A DNA stretch of 64,000 nt from Pseudomonadota bacterium (GTDB lineage Bacteria > Pseudomonadota > Alphaproteobacteria > Rhodobacterales > Rhodobacteraceae): positions 124,001 through 188,000 of the forward strand of contig JAIUPC010000012.1 of the NCBI GenBank assembly GCA_020161655.1. The letters run 5' to 3'. A model generated the notes under the pieces. It searched no databases. It saw only the letters and a program-made list of their open reading frames with translations, and was not told the origin of the DNA. The translations under genes and the position numbers were made by a program. Below, piece after piece: positions 28,174-37,047 of the stretch. Every line of letters starts with the position of its first letter. Positions within the stretch are counted from its first letter, which is position 1.

Positions 28174-29201
28174 CGAACCACAAGAGCTTGATGTATCAGG
28201 AAATTCGCGAGATTCCGGCGGCCGTTCAGCGGCTTCTCGACGAAAGCGGCCCGGCGATCCGCGAGGCCGCCAACGCGGCCCTGACGCTCGACCCTTCGGT
28301 GATCGTCACCGTCGCGCGCGGGTCGTCGGACCATGCCTGCACCTACCTCAAATATGTGGCGGAACTGACGCTTGGCCTGCCCGTCGCCTCGGTCGGACCT
28401 TCGGTCAGCTCGATCTATGGTGCCAAGCTTAAGCTGCCGAATGCACTTTGCATCTCGGTCTCACAATCCGGCAAAAGCCCGGACATCGTCGACCTTGCCG
28501 GCGCGGCGCGGGCAGGGGGGGCGATGACGCTTGCGATCACCAATGACGCCGCCTCGCCCTTGGCGCAGGCAGCCGACCGGGTCATCGACATCATGGCCGG
28601 GCCGGAGCGGAGCGTGGCGGCGACGAAAACCTTCGTGACTTCCGCCGTAGCCGGCCTCGCGCTGCTGGCCGAATGGCAGCAGGACCGCGCACTTCTGGCG
28701 GCCATCGCTGCGCTGCCGGAACGGCTCGCGCGGGCCTGCGCGGCGGACTGGGGCGCACTTGGCGCGGTGATGGCGACGGAATCCTCGCTTTTCACCATCG
28801 CCAGGGGGCCGTCCTTCGCGATGTCGGGGGAAGCCGCGCTGAAGTTCAAGGAAACCTGCCAGGTCCATGCCGAAAACTATTCCTCCGCCGAGGTGATGCA
28901 CGGGCCTGTCTCCATCGTCGGCGATGGCTTTCCGGTCCTGGCCTTCGCCGCCGCCGATGCCGCAGAAGAGGCAGTTGCCGGGATTGCCGACGCCATGGCG
29001 GGGAAGGGGGCGCGGGTCTTTGCGACCACGAACAAGGTGAAATCCGCTTCCGTCCTGCCCGCCGTGCGAACCGATCACTGGCTGACCGACCCGCTCGCTC
29101 TCATCGTCTCCTTCTATGCGATGGTGGAGAAGGTGGCGATTGCGCGCGGCATCAACCCCGACGCGCCGCGCCATCTGCGGAAAGTGACGGAGACGGTGTG
29201 A
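28170..29201 (+). CDS. double-SIS-domain amino-sugar isomerase/deaminase
   Basis: A 343-residue protein equivalent to the sugar-isomerase half of GlmS, without a glutaminase domain. First SIS domain: VIVTVARGSSDHACTYLKY and CISVSQSGKSPD. Second: TIARGPSFAMSGEAALKFKE. Proteins of this type (AgaS, or the alternative NagB-II) deaminate glucosamine- or galactosamine-6-phosphate to the ketose phosphate and ammonia. No NagB of the classical fold is seen in the locus, so this protein most likely supplies that step. ATGA overlap upstream and a one-base TGATG overlap with nagA downstream. Confidence 0.85.
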   Translation: MTNHKSLMYQEIREIPAAVQRLLDESGPAIREAANAALTLDPSVIVTVARGSSDHACTYLKYVAELTLGLPVASVGPSVSSIYGAKLKLPNALCISVSQSGKSPDIVDLAGAARAGGAMTLAITNDAASPLAQAADRVIDIMAGPERSVAATKTFVTSAVAGLALLAEWQQDRALLAAIAALPERLARACAADWGALGAVMATESSLFTIARGPSFAMSGEAALKFKETCQVHAENYSSAEVMHGPVSIVGDGFPVLAFAAADAAEEAVAGIADAMAGKGARVFATTNKVKSASVLPAVRTDHWLTDPLALIVSFYAMVEKVAIARGINPDAPRHLRKVTETV

Positions 29202-30367
29202 TGGCTCTGCACCTGACCGGCGCGCGGATCTTCGACGGAGAGAACCTTGGGCCGGGCGATCTTCTGATCGAGGGCGGCGAGGTTGCGGCCTTGCTGCCAG
29301 TAGGAAGTGCCGTGCCGGGGGCCGAGGTGCTGCGGCTGGATGGCGGCATCCTTGCCCCCGGCTTCGTCGATCTACAGATCAACGGCGGCGGCGGGCTGAT
29401 GCTGAACGACCGGCCAGAACTGGCGACGGTCGAGCTTATGGCTTCCGCGAATGCCGGCCTTGGGGCGCTGACGATCCTGCCGACGCTCATCACCGATACG
29501 CCCGAAGTGACGGAGGCCGCGGTTGACGCGGTGGCGGATGCGGCGGCGAAGGCCGTGCCGGGTATTGCCGGGCTGCACCTTGAAGGCCCGCATCTCAGCC
29601 TCGCGCGGAAGGGCGCGCATGACCCTGCGCTGATCCGGCCGATGACGGAAGCGGACCTCGGCTTTCTTCTCGACGCTGCCCGGCGGTTGCCGCGGCTTCT
29701 GGTGACACTGGCGCCTGAAAGTGTCGCGCCGGAGCAGATCGCACGGCTTGCCGGTGCGGGCATCATCGTTTCGCTCGGCCACAGCGATTGCAGCTACGCC
29801 GACGCGCGGGCGGCGATCACGGCAGGCGCCCATGTCGCCACGCATCTTTTCAACGCGATGAGCCAGCTTGGCAACCGCGAGCCGGGGCTCGTCGGCGCCG
29901 TCCTCGACGATGGCCGCATCTCCGCCGGGCTGATCGCCGATACCGTCCATGTCCATCCGGCGGCGATCCGGTCGGCGCTGGCCGCGAAACGCGGGCCGGG
30001 CGAGATTTTCCTTGTGACCGACGCGATGGCGCCGGCCGGGACCGATCTTGCGAGCTTCACCCTGAATGGCCGCACGATCCGGCGTGAGGATGGACGGCTG
30101 ACACTGGCGGACGGCACGCTCGCCGGCGCCGATCTCGATTTCCCGCGCGCCTTGCGGGTTCTTCGCGATGAGGTCGGCGTGCCGCTCGACCGCGCGCTCA
30201 GGATGGCGACGCTGACGCCAGCGCGCGTGATCGGGCTTCAGGATCGCTGTGGCCGCATCGCTGTCGGACGCCGTGCCGATCTGGTGCATCTGTCGGATGG
30301 GTTGAAGTTGCAGGCGATCTGGCAGGGCGGTCAGTCACTGCAACTGTCGCCGGGACTCGCGGCCTGA
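29201..30367 (+). CDS. nagA: N-acetylglucosamine-6-phosphate deacetylase
   Basis: A 388-residue metal-dependent amidohydrolase that converts GlcNAc-6-P to GlcN-6-P and acetate. Motifs: GFVDLQINGGGG, the metal-binding glutamate in GLHLEGPHLS, the histidines of SLGHSDCSY and VATHLFNAMSQLGNREPG, and the catalytic aspartate in VTDAMAPAGTD. Start at 29201, where the upstream stop and this ATG share one base. Last gene of the plus-strand arm; the two arms together cover kinase, etherase, deacetylase and deaminase steps. Confidence 0.94.
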   Translation: MALHLTGARIFDGENLGPGDLLIEGGEVAALLPVGSAVPGAEVLRLDGGILAPGFVDLQINGGGGLMLNDRPELATVELMASANAGLGALTILPTLITDTPEVTEAAVDAVADAAAKAVPGIAGLHLEGPHLSLARKGAHDPALIRPMTEADLGFLLDAARRLPRLLVTLAPESVAPEQIARLAGAGIIVSLGHSDCSYADARAAITAGAHVATHLFNAMSQLGNREPGLVGAVLDDGRISAGLIADTVHVHPAAIRSALAAKRGPGEIFLVTDAMAPAGTDLASFTLNGRTIRREDGRLTLADGTLAGADLDFPRALRVLRDEVGVPLDRALRMATLTPARVIGLQDRCGRIAVGRRADLVHLSDGLKLQAIWQGGQSLQLSPGLAA

Positions 30368-30524
30368 GGCCGAGGCGGGGCCGGCAAAGGCATGTCTGTT
30401 TATCCGATAAGCAGAATTATGTAATAAATGTATGCCAACCCGTGCGGCGCTACTGCTTCTGGACCATGCCCTCGCTTTGGCGCTATGGAAACGCCAAACC
30501 CTCCCTTCCGCAACCGGAGCTGCC

Positions 30525-31217
30525 ATGACCTTCGACCGCCGCATCAAGATTGCCCCGTCGATCCTTTCCGCCGACTTCGCGAATTTCGGCGCGGAAATCC
30601 GGGCCATCGAGGATCAAGGCGCCGACTGGGTTCACATCGACGTCATGGACGGCCACTTCGTGCCGAACCTGACCTTCGGCGCGCCGGCGGTCGCAGCGTT
30701 CAAGAAGCATGTGAAGACGGTCATGGACGTGCATCTGATGATCGCCCCGGTCGATCCCTATATCGAGGCCTTCGCCGCTGCCGGTGCCGATTACATAACC
30801 GCGCATTTCGAATCCGGGCCACACATTCACCGGACCTTGCAAGCCATTCGTGCAACAGGGAAAAAGGCCGGCCTGGCGCTCAATCCCGGCACGCCGGCAT
30901 CCGTGGCCGAGAACCTGCTCGACCTGACCGACCTGATCCTCGTGATGACGGTGAATCCCGGCTTTGGCGGGCAGAAATTCATTGAAAATCAGGTGGATAA
31001 GATACGAACCTTGCGCAATTTGATCGGCGACAGGCCGATCCATATCGAGGTTGATGGCGGCGTGACCGTGGAAACCGCGCCGAAGGTCGCGGCGGCGGGT
31101 GCCGATGTTCTTGTCGCCGGCTCCGCGGTCTTTTCGGGCGGTACGGTTGAAACGCCCGAGGTCTATGGCCAGAATATAGGGAAGATCCGCGCCGCCGCCG
31201 AGGCCGCGCTCAGCTAA
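30525..31217 (+). CDS. rpe: ribulose-phosphate 3-epimerase
   Basis: A 230-residue TIM-barrel enzyme interconverting ribulose-5-P and xylulose-5-P in the pentose phosphate and Calvin pathways. Diagnostic stretches: IAPSILSADFANFGAE, VHIDVMDGHFVPNLTFG, MTVNPGFGGQKFI and VDGGVTVETAP. The ATG at 30525 has CGGAG just ahead; an open frame from 30432 adds residues foreign to the family. The 157-base gap after nagA contains an AT-rich patch (30396-30430) with TTATC/GATAA arms, probably its promoter region. The redoxin gene follows after ten bases. Confidence 0.96.
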   Translation: MTFDRRIKIAPSILSADFANFGAEIRAIEDQGADWVHIDVMDGHFVPNLTFGAPAVAAFKKHVKTVMDVHLMIAPVDPYIEAFAAAGADYITAHFESGPHIHRTLQAIRATGKKAGLALNPGTPASVAENLLDLTDLILVMTVNPGFGGQKFIENQVDKIRTLRNLIGDRPIHIEVDGGVTVETAPKVAAAGADVLVAGSAVFSGGTVETPEVYGQNIGKIRAAAEAALS

Positions 31218-31227
31218 GGAACCCGCC

Positions 31228-31782
31228 ATGGCAGTTTCGCCCCCCGTCTGCGATTTCGGCTGGAAAGCCCCCGGCTTCACCCTGCCCGGCACCGATGGCC
31301 GTGACTGGACGCTAGAGCAGATCGCCGGGCCGAAGGGCACGCTTTTGATGTTCATCTGCAACCATTGCCCCTACGTGCAGGCGGTGATGGACCGGATGGT
31401 GCGGGACGCGAAAGATCTGCAGGCGCTCGGGATCGGCGTGGCCGCAATCTCGGCCAATGATGCCGAAGCCTATCCTGCCGACAGCTTCGACATGATGAAG
31501 GCCGAGGCGGCGCGCCGGGACTTCACCTTCCCCTATCTCTATGACGAAAGCCAAGCCGTCGCAAAGGCTTACGACGCGATTTGCACACCGGACTTCTTCG
31601 GTTTCGACGCCAGGGGCGGCTTGCAGTATCGCGGCCGGCTCGACGCCTCGGGCCGCCAGCCGGCGGCAGCGGATGTCCGGCGCGAGCTTTTCGAAGGCAT
31701 GAAACTCGTCGCCGAAACCGGCCAAGGCCCGCGCGATCAGGTTGCTTCCATGGGCTGTTCGATCAAGTGGAAAGCCGCGTGA
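31228..31782 (+). CDS. thioredoxin-fold peroxiredoxin-like protein
   Basis: A 184-residue AhpC/TSA-type redoxin. Early FTLPGTDGRDWTLEQI leads to MFICNHCPYVQAVMDRM, in which CNHC holds the redox cysteines. FPYLYDESQAVAKAYDAICTP and FFGFDARGGLQYRGRLDASG complete the fold. These cytoplasmic proteins reduce peroxides or disulfides; the physiological substrate is not known. Its stop overlaps the GTG start of gph by three bases, so the two are coexpressed after rpe. Confidence 0.85.
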   Translation: MAVSPPVCDFGWKAPGFTLPGTDGRDWTLEQIAGPKGTLLMFICNHCPYVQAVMDRMVRDAKDLQALGIGVAAISANDAEAYPADSFDMMKAEAARRDFTFPYLYDESQAVAKAYDAICTPDFFGFDARGGLQYRGRLDASGRQPAAADVRRELFEGMKLVAETGQGPRDQVASMGCSIKWKAA

Positions 31783-32438
31783 CTTCGGTCATCTTCGATC
31801 TCGACGGAACGCTGATCGATTCCCTGCCCGACATCCACGCGGCAGTGAACCGGCTTCTGGCGTCCGAAGGACAGGCGCCGATGGCACGGGCAGAGGCGCA
31901 GTCCTATGTCGGTGACGGCGCGCCGGTCCTGATCCGGCGGGTGATGGCAGCGCGCGGGATGGCGATGGCGCGGCATGGCGAACTCGCCGCCCGCATGGTC
32001 GCGGATTACACGGCGCGGTCATCCGAGGAAACCACGGTCTATCCCCATGTCGCCGAAGTGCTGGCGGCGCTGAAGGCCGATGGCTGCCGCCTCGGGATCT
32101 GCACCAACAAGCCCGAAAGCGCCACGCGCGCGGTTCTGGCTGAACTGGGCCTTGGCCAGTTCTTCGAGGTGATTGTCGCGGGTGATACCCTCCCCGAACG
32201 CAAACCCGACCCGACGACCCCCCTCCTCCACGCCGCCCGCCTTCTGGGGCCCGGCCGCGCGGTCTTCGTTGGCGATAGCGAGGTTGATGCGCGGACGGCG
32301 GAAGCCGCCGCCCTGCCCTTCATCCTCTTCACCGAGGGCTATCTGAGGGTACCGCGCCATGAGATTTCGCCAGTTGCGGAGTTTTCCGATTATCGGGAAC
32401 TTCCAGCGCTCCTGAACGTCGGCGCCACGGCGGACTGA
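31779..32438 (+). CDS. gph: phosphoglycolate phosphatase (HAD family)
   Basis: A 219-residue HAD hydrolase: motif I SVIFDLDGTLIDSLPD, motif II GICTNKPESATRAVL, the lysine in ERKPDPTT and motif IV FVGDSEVDARTA. It dephosphorylates 2-phosphoglycolate, made by Rubisco oxygenation or DNA repair. Location after rpe echoes the frequent rpe-gph neighbourhood. The start is GTG at 31779, overlapping the redoxin stop; the open frame upstream lies inside the redoxin gene. Related HAD phosphatases with other substrates cannot be excluded. Confidence 0.88.
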   Translation: MTSVIFDLDGTLIDSLPDIHAAVNRLLASEGQAPMARAEAQSYVGDGAPVLIRRVMAARGMAMARHGELAARMVADYTARSSEETTVYPHVAEVLAALKADGCRLGICTNKPESATRAVLAELGLGQFFEVIVAGDTLPERKPDPTTPLLHAARLLGPGRAVFVGDSEVDARTAEAAALPFILFTEGYLRVPRHEISPVAEFSDYRELPALLNVGATAD

Positions 32439-32510
32439 ACCGTTTCGGCTGCGATAAGCATTTGTCGCGGCTCGGATTCTGAGAGAGAATGCGGCACGGG
32501 AGGTGGCGCC

Positions 32511-33386
32511 ATGGAACATCAGGTCAAGCCGCTGGTAACCGGTTTCTTCGACGAGGCGACGAACACCGTCACCTATGTGCTCCGCGACCCCGGCAGCAAG
32601 GCCGCCGCGATCATCGATTCGGTCTTGGATTTCGACTATTCCTCGGGCCGGACCGATACCCGCTCTGCCGATGCCGTCATCGCCCATGTGAAGGCGGAAG
32701 GCCTTGATGTGGAATGGATTCTCGAAACCCATGTCCATGCCGATCATCTCTCGGCCGCGCCCTATATCCAGGAAAGGATCGGCGGAAAGATCGGCATCGG
32801 CGAAAAGATCACCGTGGTGCAGGACACTTTCGGCAAGGTCTTCAACGAAGGGACGGAGTTCCAGCGCGACGGCAGCCAGTTCGACAGGCTTTTCGGTGAG
32901 AGCGATACCTTCGGCATTGGCGCGCTTGAAGGCCGGGTCATGCATACGCCGGGCCATACGCCTGCCTGCCTCACCTATGTGATCGGCGACGCGGCCTTTG
33001 TCGGCGACACGCTCTTCATGCCCGACTACGGCACCGCGCGCTGCGACTTTCCTGGCGGTTCGGCGGAGGCGCTGTACCATTCGATCGAACGCATCCTCAC
33101 CCTGCCGGACGAGACGCGGATCTTCGTCTGCCATGACTACAAGGCACCGGGGCGCGAGGAGTTCGCCTGGGAAACCACCGTGGCCGAGGAACGGGCGCGC
33201 AATGTCCATGTCGGCGGCGGCAAGCCCGAGGCGGAATTCGTCGCCATGCGCGAGGCGCGGGACAAGACGCTTGGCATGCCAAGGCTCATCATCCCCTCGC
33301 TTCAGGTCAACATGCGCGCGGGCCAGATGCCGCCCCAGGACAAGGACGGCAAGACCTTCCTCAAGGTGCCGGTAAACGGCCTCTAA
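32511..33386 (+). CDS. MBL-fold hydrolase, persulfide-dioxygenase-like
   Basis: A 291-residue metallo-beta-lactamase-fold protein. The metal motif is ETHVHADHLSAAP, followed by HTPGHTPACLTYV, GDTLFMPDYGTARCDFPGGS and VCHDYKAPGRE. The combination GTxRCDFPGG is typical of the ETHE1/Blh persulfide dioxygenases, which oxidise glutathione persulfide to sulfite with a single iron. The long stretch after the second histidine and the ending QMPPQDKDGKTFLKVPVN fit that subgroup. It stands alone with GGAGG upstream. Link to the TauE/SafE exporter elsewhere is only thematic (sulfite). Confidence 0.85.
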   Translation: MEHQVKPLVTGFFDEATNTVTYVLRDPGSKAAAIIDSVLDFDYSSGRTDTRSADAVIAHVKAEGLDVEWILETHVHADHLSAAPYIQERIGGKIGIGEKITVVQDTFGKVFNEGTEFQRDGSQFDRLFGESDTFGIGALEGRVMHTPGHTPACLTYVIGDAAFVGDTLFMPDYGTARCDFPGGSAEALYHSIERILTLPDETRIFVCHDYKAPGREEFAWETTVAEERARNVHVGGGKPEAEFVAMREARDKTLGMPRLIIPSLQVNMRAGQMPPQDKDGKTFLKVPVNGL

Positions 33387-33403
33387 TGAACGGCATCTGA
33401 CCG

Positions 33404-34585
33404 TCAGACGATGGCGCGTTCGAGGAACGGGCGGTTGTCGAGGATGCGCTGCGGCGACAGCGGCGCGAGGTCGATGGTCTGGTAGCTGCCGGTCAGCATC
33501 AGTTCCGACAGCCCGCGCCCGACCGCCGGCGACTGTTGCAGCCCGTGGCCGGAGAACCCGCCGCCGATGTAGAAGTTCTCATAGCCCGGCCAAATCCCGA
33601 TCACCGCGTTCTGGTCGAGGCGGTTGTAGTCGTAATGCCCGACCCAGAAGCGCGTGACCTTGACCGCATCGAAGCCTTCAGAGCGGTTGTAAAGCCTTTC
33701 CCAGATCAGGTTCTCGAACTGGGCATGGTCCGGCTCCCAGTCGTCAAGCGCACAGGGGCCGTCGTCGTCGGGCACCGTGGCGGTGATCCACTGGCCATGC
33801 TCGGGGCGGAGGTAGATGCCGGAATGGTCGATGATGAGGGGCGCATCCGGGTGGCGGGCGTTCGGCGCGTCGATCACGAAGACGGTGCGCTTTCTCGGCT
33901 CGACCGGCAGATCGGCGCCGGCCATGGCGCAGATGGCGGTTGCACCAGTGCCGGCGGTGCAAAGCACCTGCCCTGCCCCGACCGTACCGCCGGATTTCAG
34001 CGTGACGCCAGTGATGCGCCCACCCTCGCGCTGAAGGCCGACCACCTCGTCGCGGAGGAAAACCGCGCCCCGGGCGATGGCCGCCGCGCGGAAGCCGCCC
34101 AGAAGCCCCATGTTGTCGAACCAGCCCTCGTCGCGCGGGCCGAAACTGCCGGCGACCACATCGTCGAGCACCATCCACGGGAACTTCGCGGCGAGAGCGG
34201 CGCGGTCGAGCACTTCGGTCGCGGCGCCTAACCCGCGCTGCATCCCGGCGATTTCCTCCATTACCGCCCGACCCGCCTCGCTGCCGGTCAGGAAGAGGTA
34301 GCCGTTCTCCTTCAGGCCGAGCGAGGGCACCCCGCCCTCAGGCCCGACGCGGTCGGCGAAGTGGCGGATGAAATCCACGCCAAAGCGGGAAATCTCGACA
34401 TTCACCGGATTGGAGAACTGCTGGCGCACCGAGGCCACCGACAGCGCGGTCGCCGCAAAGGCATAGGTCGGGTCCTTTTCGACGACCAGCACCCTGAGGT
34501 CGGGCGCCGCCCCTTTCAGCCACCAGGCCGCCGAGGCCCCCGTCACCGCGCCGCCAATGATAACCACGTCCCAGTTGCCGCTCAT
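33404..34585 (-). CDS. FAD-dependent amino-acid/sarcosine-oxidase-type oxidoreductase
   Basis: A 393-residue DAO-fold flavoprotein. The dinucleotide loop is VIIGGAVTGASAAWWL, where the third position of GxGxxG is alanine. Later stretches LRVLVVEKDPTYAFAATALSV, EGWFDNMGLLGGFRAAA and NFYIGGGFSGHGLQQSPAVG match the glycine/sarcosine oxidase and FOXRED1 branch. It would oxidise a secondary or primary amine such as an N-methyl amino acid, with electrons going to oxygen or quinone; the substrate is not readable. Isolated gene, convergent with the MBL gene at 17 bases and divergent from luxR. Confidence 0.85.
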   Translation of the reverse strand: MSGNWDVVIIGGAVTGASAAWWLKGAAPDLRVLVVEKDPTYAFAATALSVASVRQQFSNPVNVEISRFGVDFIRHFADRVGPEGGVPSLGLKENGYLFLTGSEAGRAVMEEIAGMQRGLGAATEVLDRAALAAKFPWMVLDDVVAGSFGPRDEGWFDNMGLLGGFRAAAIARGAVFLRDEVVGLQREGGRITGVTLKSGGTVGAGQVLCTAGTGATAICAMAGADLPVEPRKRTVFVIDAPNARHPDAPLIIDHSGIYLRPEHGQWITATVPDDDGPCALDDWEPDHAQFENLIWERLYNRSEGFDAVKVTRFWVGHYDYNRLDQNAVIGIWPGYENFYIGGGFSGHGLQQSPAVGRGLSELMLTGSYQTIDLAPLSPQRILDNRPFLERAIV

Positions 34586-34789
34586 GTTCCCAATGCCTCT
34601 TTCTGCACCACCACAGTCTCTCGACAGATGTCACGCCGCGTGGCAGAAAGTTATGGGGATTTTGTTGGATGTTCGAGTGTGACTTTGCCCTTGGAGCACA
34701 GGATCACTCGGTTTTTCCCGCGCGTCACGCGCGTCGGGTTGCGTAGCCGGTTCTCCTCCCCGGGTTTAAGTAGCTGAAGGGCGTCCTTT

Positions 34790-35557
34790 ATGACGAATAA
34801 CAGCCTTCTCGTTCCGCATCTGGAGCGTGTGCTTGAAGCAAAGAGCATTCAGGAGATATGGGATCTCCATCTCGACAAGATGGCGGATTACGGGTTCGAC
34901 CGCCTGATCTACGGCTTTACCCGCTTCCGCACCTCGCAGACGCAGTTCGGAAGCGCGGACGACGTGCTGATGCTGTCGAATCACGACCCCGCCTATATCG
35001 AGGCCTTCATCCACAGCGGCCTCTACAGCCACGGTCCGATGGTGCAATGGGCGCTTGAGAATGAGGGCCCGGCCTCCTGGCGGCTGATCCAGCAGGTGGC
35101 AGCGGGGCAACTGACATCGACCGAGCGCAAGGTGCTGGAATTGAACGCACGTTTCAATGTCCGCGCCGGCTATTCGATCAGCTTCCGCGACCATTCCATC
35201 CGTGCCAAGGGCGCCATCGGGCTTTGCGCCCGGCCGGGCCTGTCGCAGAACGATATCGACGACATGTGGCAGATCCACGGCCGCGAGATCACCATCATCA
35301 ACAACCTCGTCCATCTGAAGCTGACCTCGATGCCATTCGCCTCGTCGCGCCGCGCCCTGACGCCGCGCCAGCGCGAGGCACTGGAATGGGTGGGCGACGG
35401 CAAGACCATGCAGGACATCGCCACCATCATGGGGCTCACTCCCGCTACGGTTGAAAAACACCTTCGGCTGGCGCGTGAGGCGCTGGATGTCGACACCACG
35501 GCGCAGGCGGTCCTGAAGGCCTCCTACCAGAATCAGATTTTCATCGTTCCCGTCTGA
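34790..35557 (+). CDS. LuxR-family regulator with divergent autoinducer domain (solo)
   Basis: A 255-residue regulator with an N-terminal autoinducer-binding-type domain and a C-terminal GerE helix-turn-helix (DGKTMQDIATIMGLTPATVE). Lining the ligand loop NHDPAYIEAFIHSGLYSHGP up with TraR, the contacts Trp57, Tyr61 and Asp70 become Tyr69, Phe73 and Gly82, while Pro71 is kept as Pro83. Asp70 is the usual partner of the acyl-homoserine-lactone amide. The helix-turn-helix glutamate is also Gln (TPRQREAL). No luxI gene is in the window. It may respond to another ligand, or to none, as reported for VjbR-like relatives. The SD is a weak GAAGGGCG. Confidence 0.88.
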   Translation: MTNNSLLVPHLERVLEAKSIQEIWDLHLDKMADYGFDRLIYGFTRFRTSQTQFGSADDVLMLSNHDPAYIEAFIHSGLYSHGPMVQWALENEGPASWRLIQQVAAGQLTSTERKVLELNARFNVRAGYSISFRDHSIRAKGAIGLCARPGLSQNDIDDMWQIHGREITIINNLVHLKLTSMPFASSRRALTPRQREALEWVGDGKTMQDIATIMGLTPATVEKHLRLAREALDVDTTAQAVLKASYQNQIFIVPV

Positions 35558-35978
35558 GATCGGCCCCGATCGGCCGAGCCTTGGGCATTTGCCCGGGGTT
35601 GCGGCAAATGTCATGGCGAATCCACCATTTACGGCGGCTTTTTGAAATAAAGTTTTCTGATGACGCTATGACAGGTAAGGATTCTCTTACTTTCTTTACG
35701 TAGCGTTAATCGACACACTCGCCTGGTTCCGTGAGTGGTGGCATTAGCCAGGAACATGCAACCTGAACCAGCCCGGAATTTGCGGGGGAACGGGGAGCAC
35801 CGGGAAACCGGACGTCGGGCCTGTCGGGTGCATTTAACGTCCGGCAGGTTCGGCACCAGACGCGCCCTGTCCTCATCCCCAACAGGTGCGGCGCGTTATG
35901 GGGGCGGTGTGTGCTTTGGTCGGCATGCACCGCTTTCCTGTTTCTGGAGAATGGCTGGGTAGTCCCGCCCCCGGAAAT
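35558..35978. other. intergenic stretch, no supported gene
   Basis: About 420 bases between the LuxR gene and the tsf terminator. It holds an 8-bp inverted repeat CATTTGCC / GGCAAATG (35586-35610), possibly ending luxR messages although no T-run follows. An AT-rich patch (35635-35712) lies further right. Short open frames on either strand lack ribosome sites and family content. I see no tRNA. Confidence 0.4.
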
Positions 35979-35979
35979 G

Positions 35980-36007
35980 AAAACGGCCGGGCTCGATGGC
36001 CCGACCG
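35980..36007 (-). terminator. intrinsic terminator of rpsB-tsf
   Basis: On the minus strand CGGTCGGGC pairs with GCCCGGCCG (one G-T pair) around a six-base loop, followed by TTTTC. It starts 22 bases past the tsf stop. Confidence 0.85.
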
Positions 36008-36028
36008 CTTCCGCATTTCTCAGGAAGC

Positions 36029-36937
36029 TTAAGCCCCGAGGGTCTTGGCGACCTCGGCGGCGAAATCCTCTTTCTCCTTCTCGATGCCTTCGCCGACCAT
36101 GACGCGGGCATAGCCGGTGATCTCGACGCCGGCGTCCTTGGCGGCCTGCTCGACGGTGACGTCCGGGTTCACCACGAACTGCTGGCCAAGAAGCGTGTTC
36201 TCGGACAGGAACTTCTTCATCCGGCCGGGAATGATGTTGTTGTGGATCACCTGGTCGGGCTTCGGCTTGGCCGAGGCTACGTTTTCCTCAAGCGCCTTGG
36301 CGGTCTGCACCGCCAGTTCACGCTCCAGCACCACCGGGTCAAGCTGGGCTTCCGAGAGCGCCAGCGGCGAGGTCGCGGCGATATGCATGGCGAACTGCTT
36401 GCCGATCGCTTCGGCCTTGTCCTTCGGCCCGTTCAGCGCGACGAGGACGCCGATCTTGCCCATGCCGTCGGTGGCGGCGGAATGGACGTAGGAGACGACG
36501 GTATCGCCTTCCAGAACGTGCAGCCGGCGCAGCGTCATGTTCTCGCCGATGCGCGCGATGGCGTCGGTCAGCACTTCCTCGACGGGCTTGCCGTTGAGGT
36601 GGGTGGAGCGCAGCACTTCGATTTCGTCCGCCGAGGTCAGGGCGACGTTCGAAATCGCACGCACCATTTCCTGGAAGTCGGCGTTCTTGGCGACGAAGTC
36701 GGTTTCCGAGTTGATCTCGACTGCAACGCCACGGCCATCCTTCACGGCGACGCCGATCAGGCCTTCGGCCGCAACGCGGTCGGCCTTCTTGGCGGCCTTG
36801 GCGAGGCCCTTGGTGCGCAGCCAGTCGACGGCGGCTTCCATGTCGCCCGCAACCTCGGTCAGCGCCTTCTTGGCGTCCATCATGCCTGCGCCGGTAGCTT
36901 CGCGCAGCTCTTTCACCATCTGAGCGGTGATCGACAT
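36029..36937 (-). CDS. tsf: translation elongation factor Ts
   Basis: A 302-residue guanine-nucleotide exchange factor for EF-Tu. It opens with a UBA-like domain ending in the signature [18 protein letters not shown]. The EF-Tu contact region [17 protein letters not shown] follows, then the dimerisation part and a final [13 protein letters not shown]. Length and order are standard. It follows rpsB by 110 bases on the minus strand, the usual rpsB-tsf operon, and is closed by an intrinsic terminator. Confidence 0.97.
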   Translation of the reverse strand: MSITAQMVKELREATGAGMMDAKKALTEVAGDMEAAVDWLRTKGLAKAAKKADRVAAEGLIGVAVKDGRGVAVEINSETDFVAKNADFQEMVRAISNVALTSADEIEVLRSTHLNGKPVEEVLTDAIARIGENMTLRRLHVLEGDTVVSYVHSAATDGMGKIGVLVALNGPKDKAEAIGKQFAMHIAATSPLALSEAQLDPVVLERELAVQTAKALEENVASAKPKPDQVIHNNIIPGRMKKFLSENTLLGQQFVVNPDVTVEQAAKDAGVEITGYARVMVGEGIEKEKEDFAAEVAKTLGA

Positions 36938-36970
36938 CTCGGATCTCCTTCCGAATCTCTTATCAACGGG

Positions 36971-36995
36971 TCAGGCGGGGCTTACCCCCGCCTGA
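36971..36995 (-). other. hairpin between rpsB and tsf
   Basis: A perfect 9-bp stem TCAGGCGGG / CCCGCCTGA with a seven-base loop lies in the rpsB-tsf gap. No T-run follows, so it is more likely an RNA-stability or partial-attenuation element than a full terminator. Confidence 0.5.
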
Positions 36996-37047
36996 TGAAT
37001 TTCCGGCGACAGGGACCGAAGGCCCCTGCCCTGCCTCATATGGCGTC

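Noticed and set aside
34719-34733. CGCGCG-TCA-CGCGCG palindrome upstream of the LuxR gene considered as a lux box
   Set aside because: It does not resemble known lux-type boxes and such GC palindromes arise easily in this base composition.
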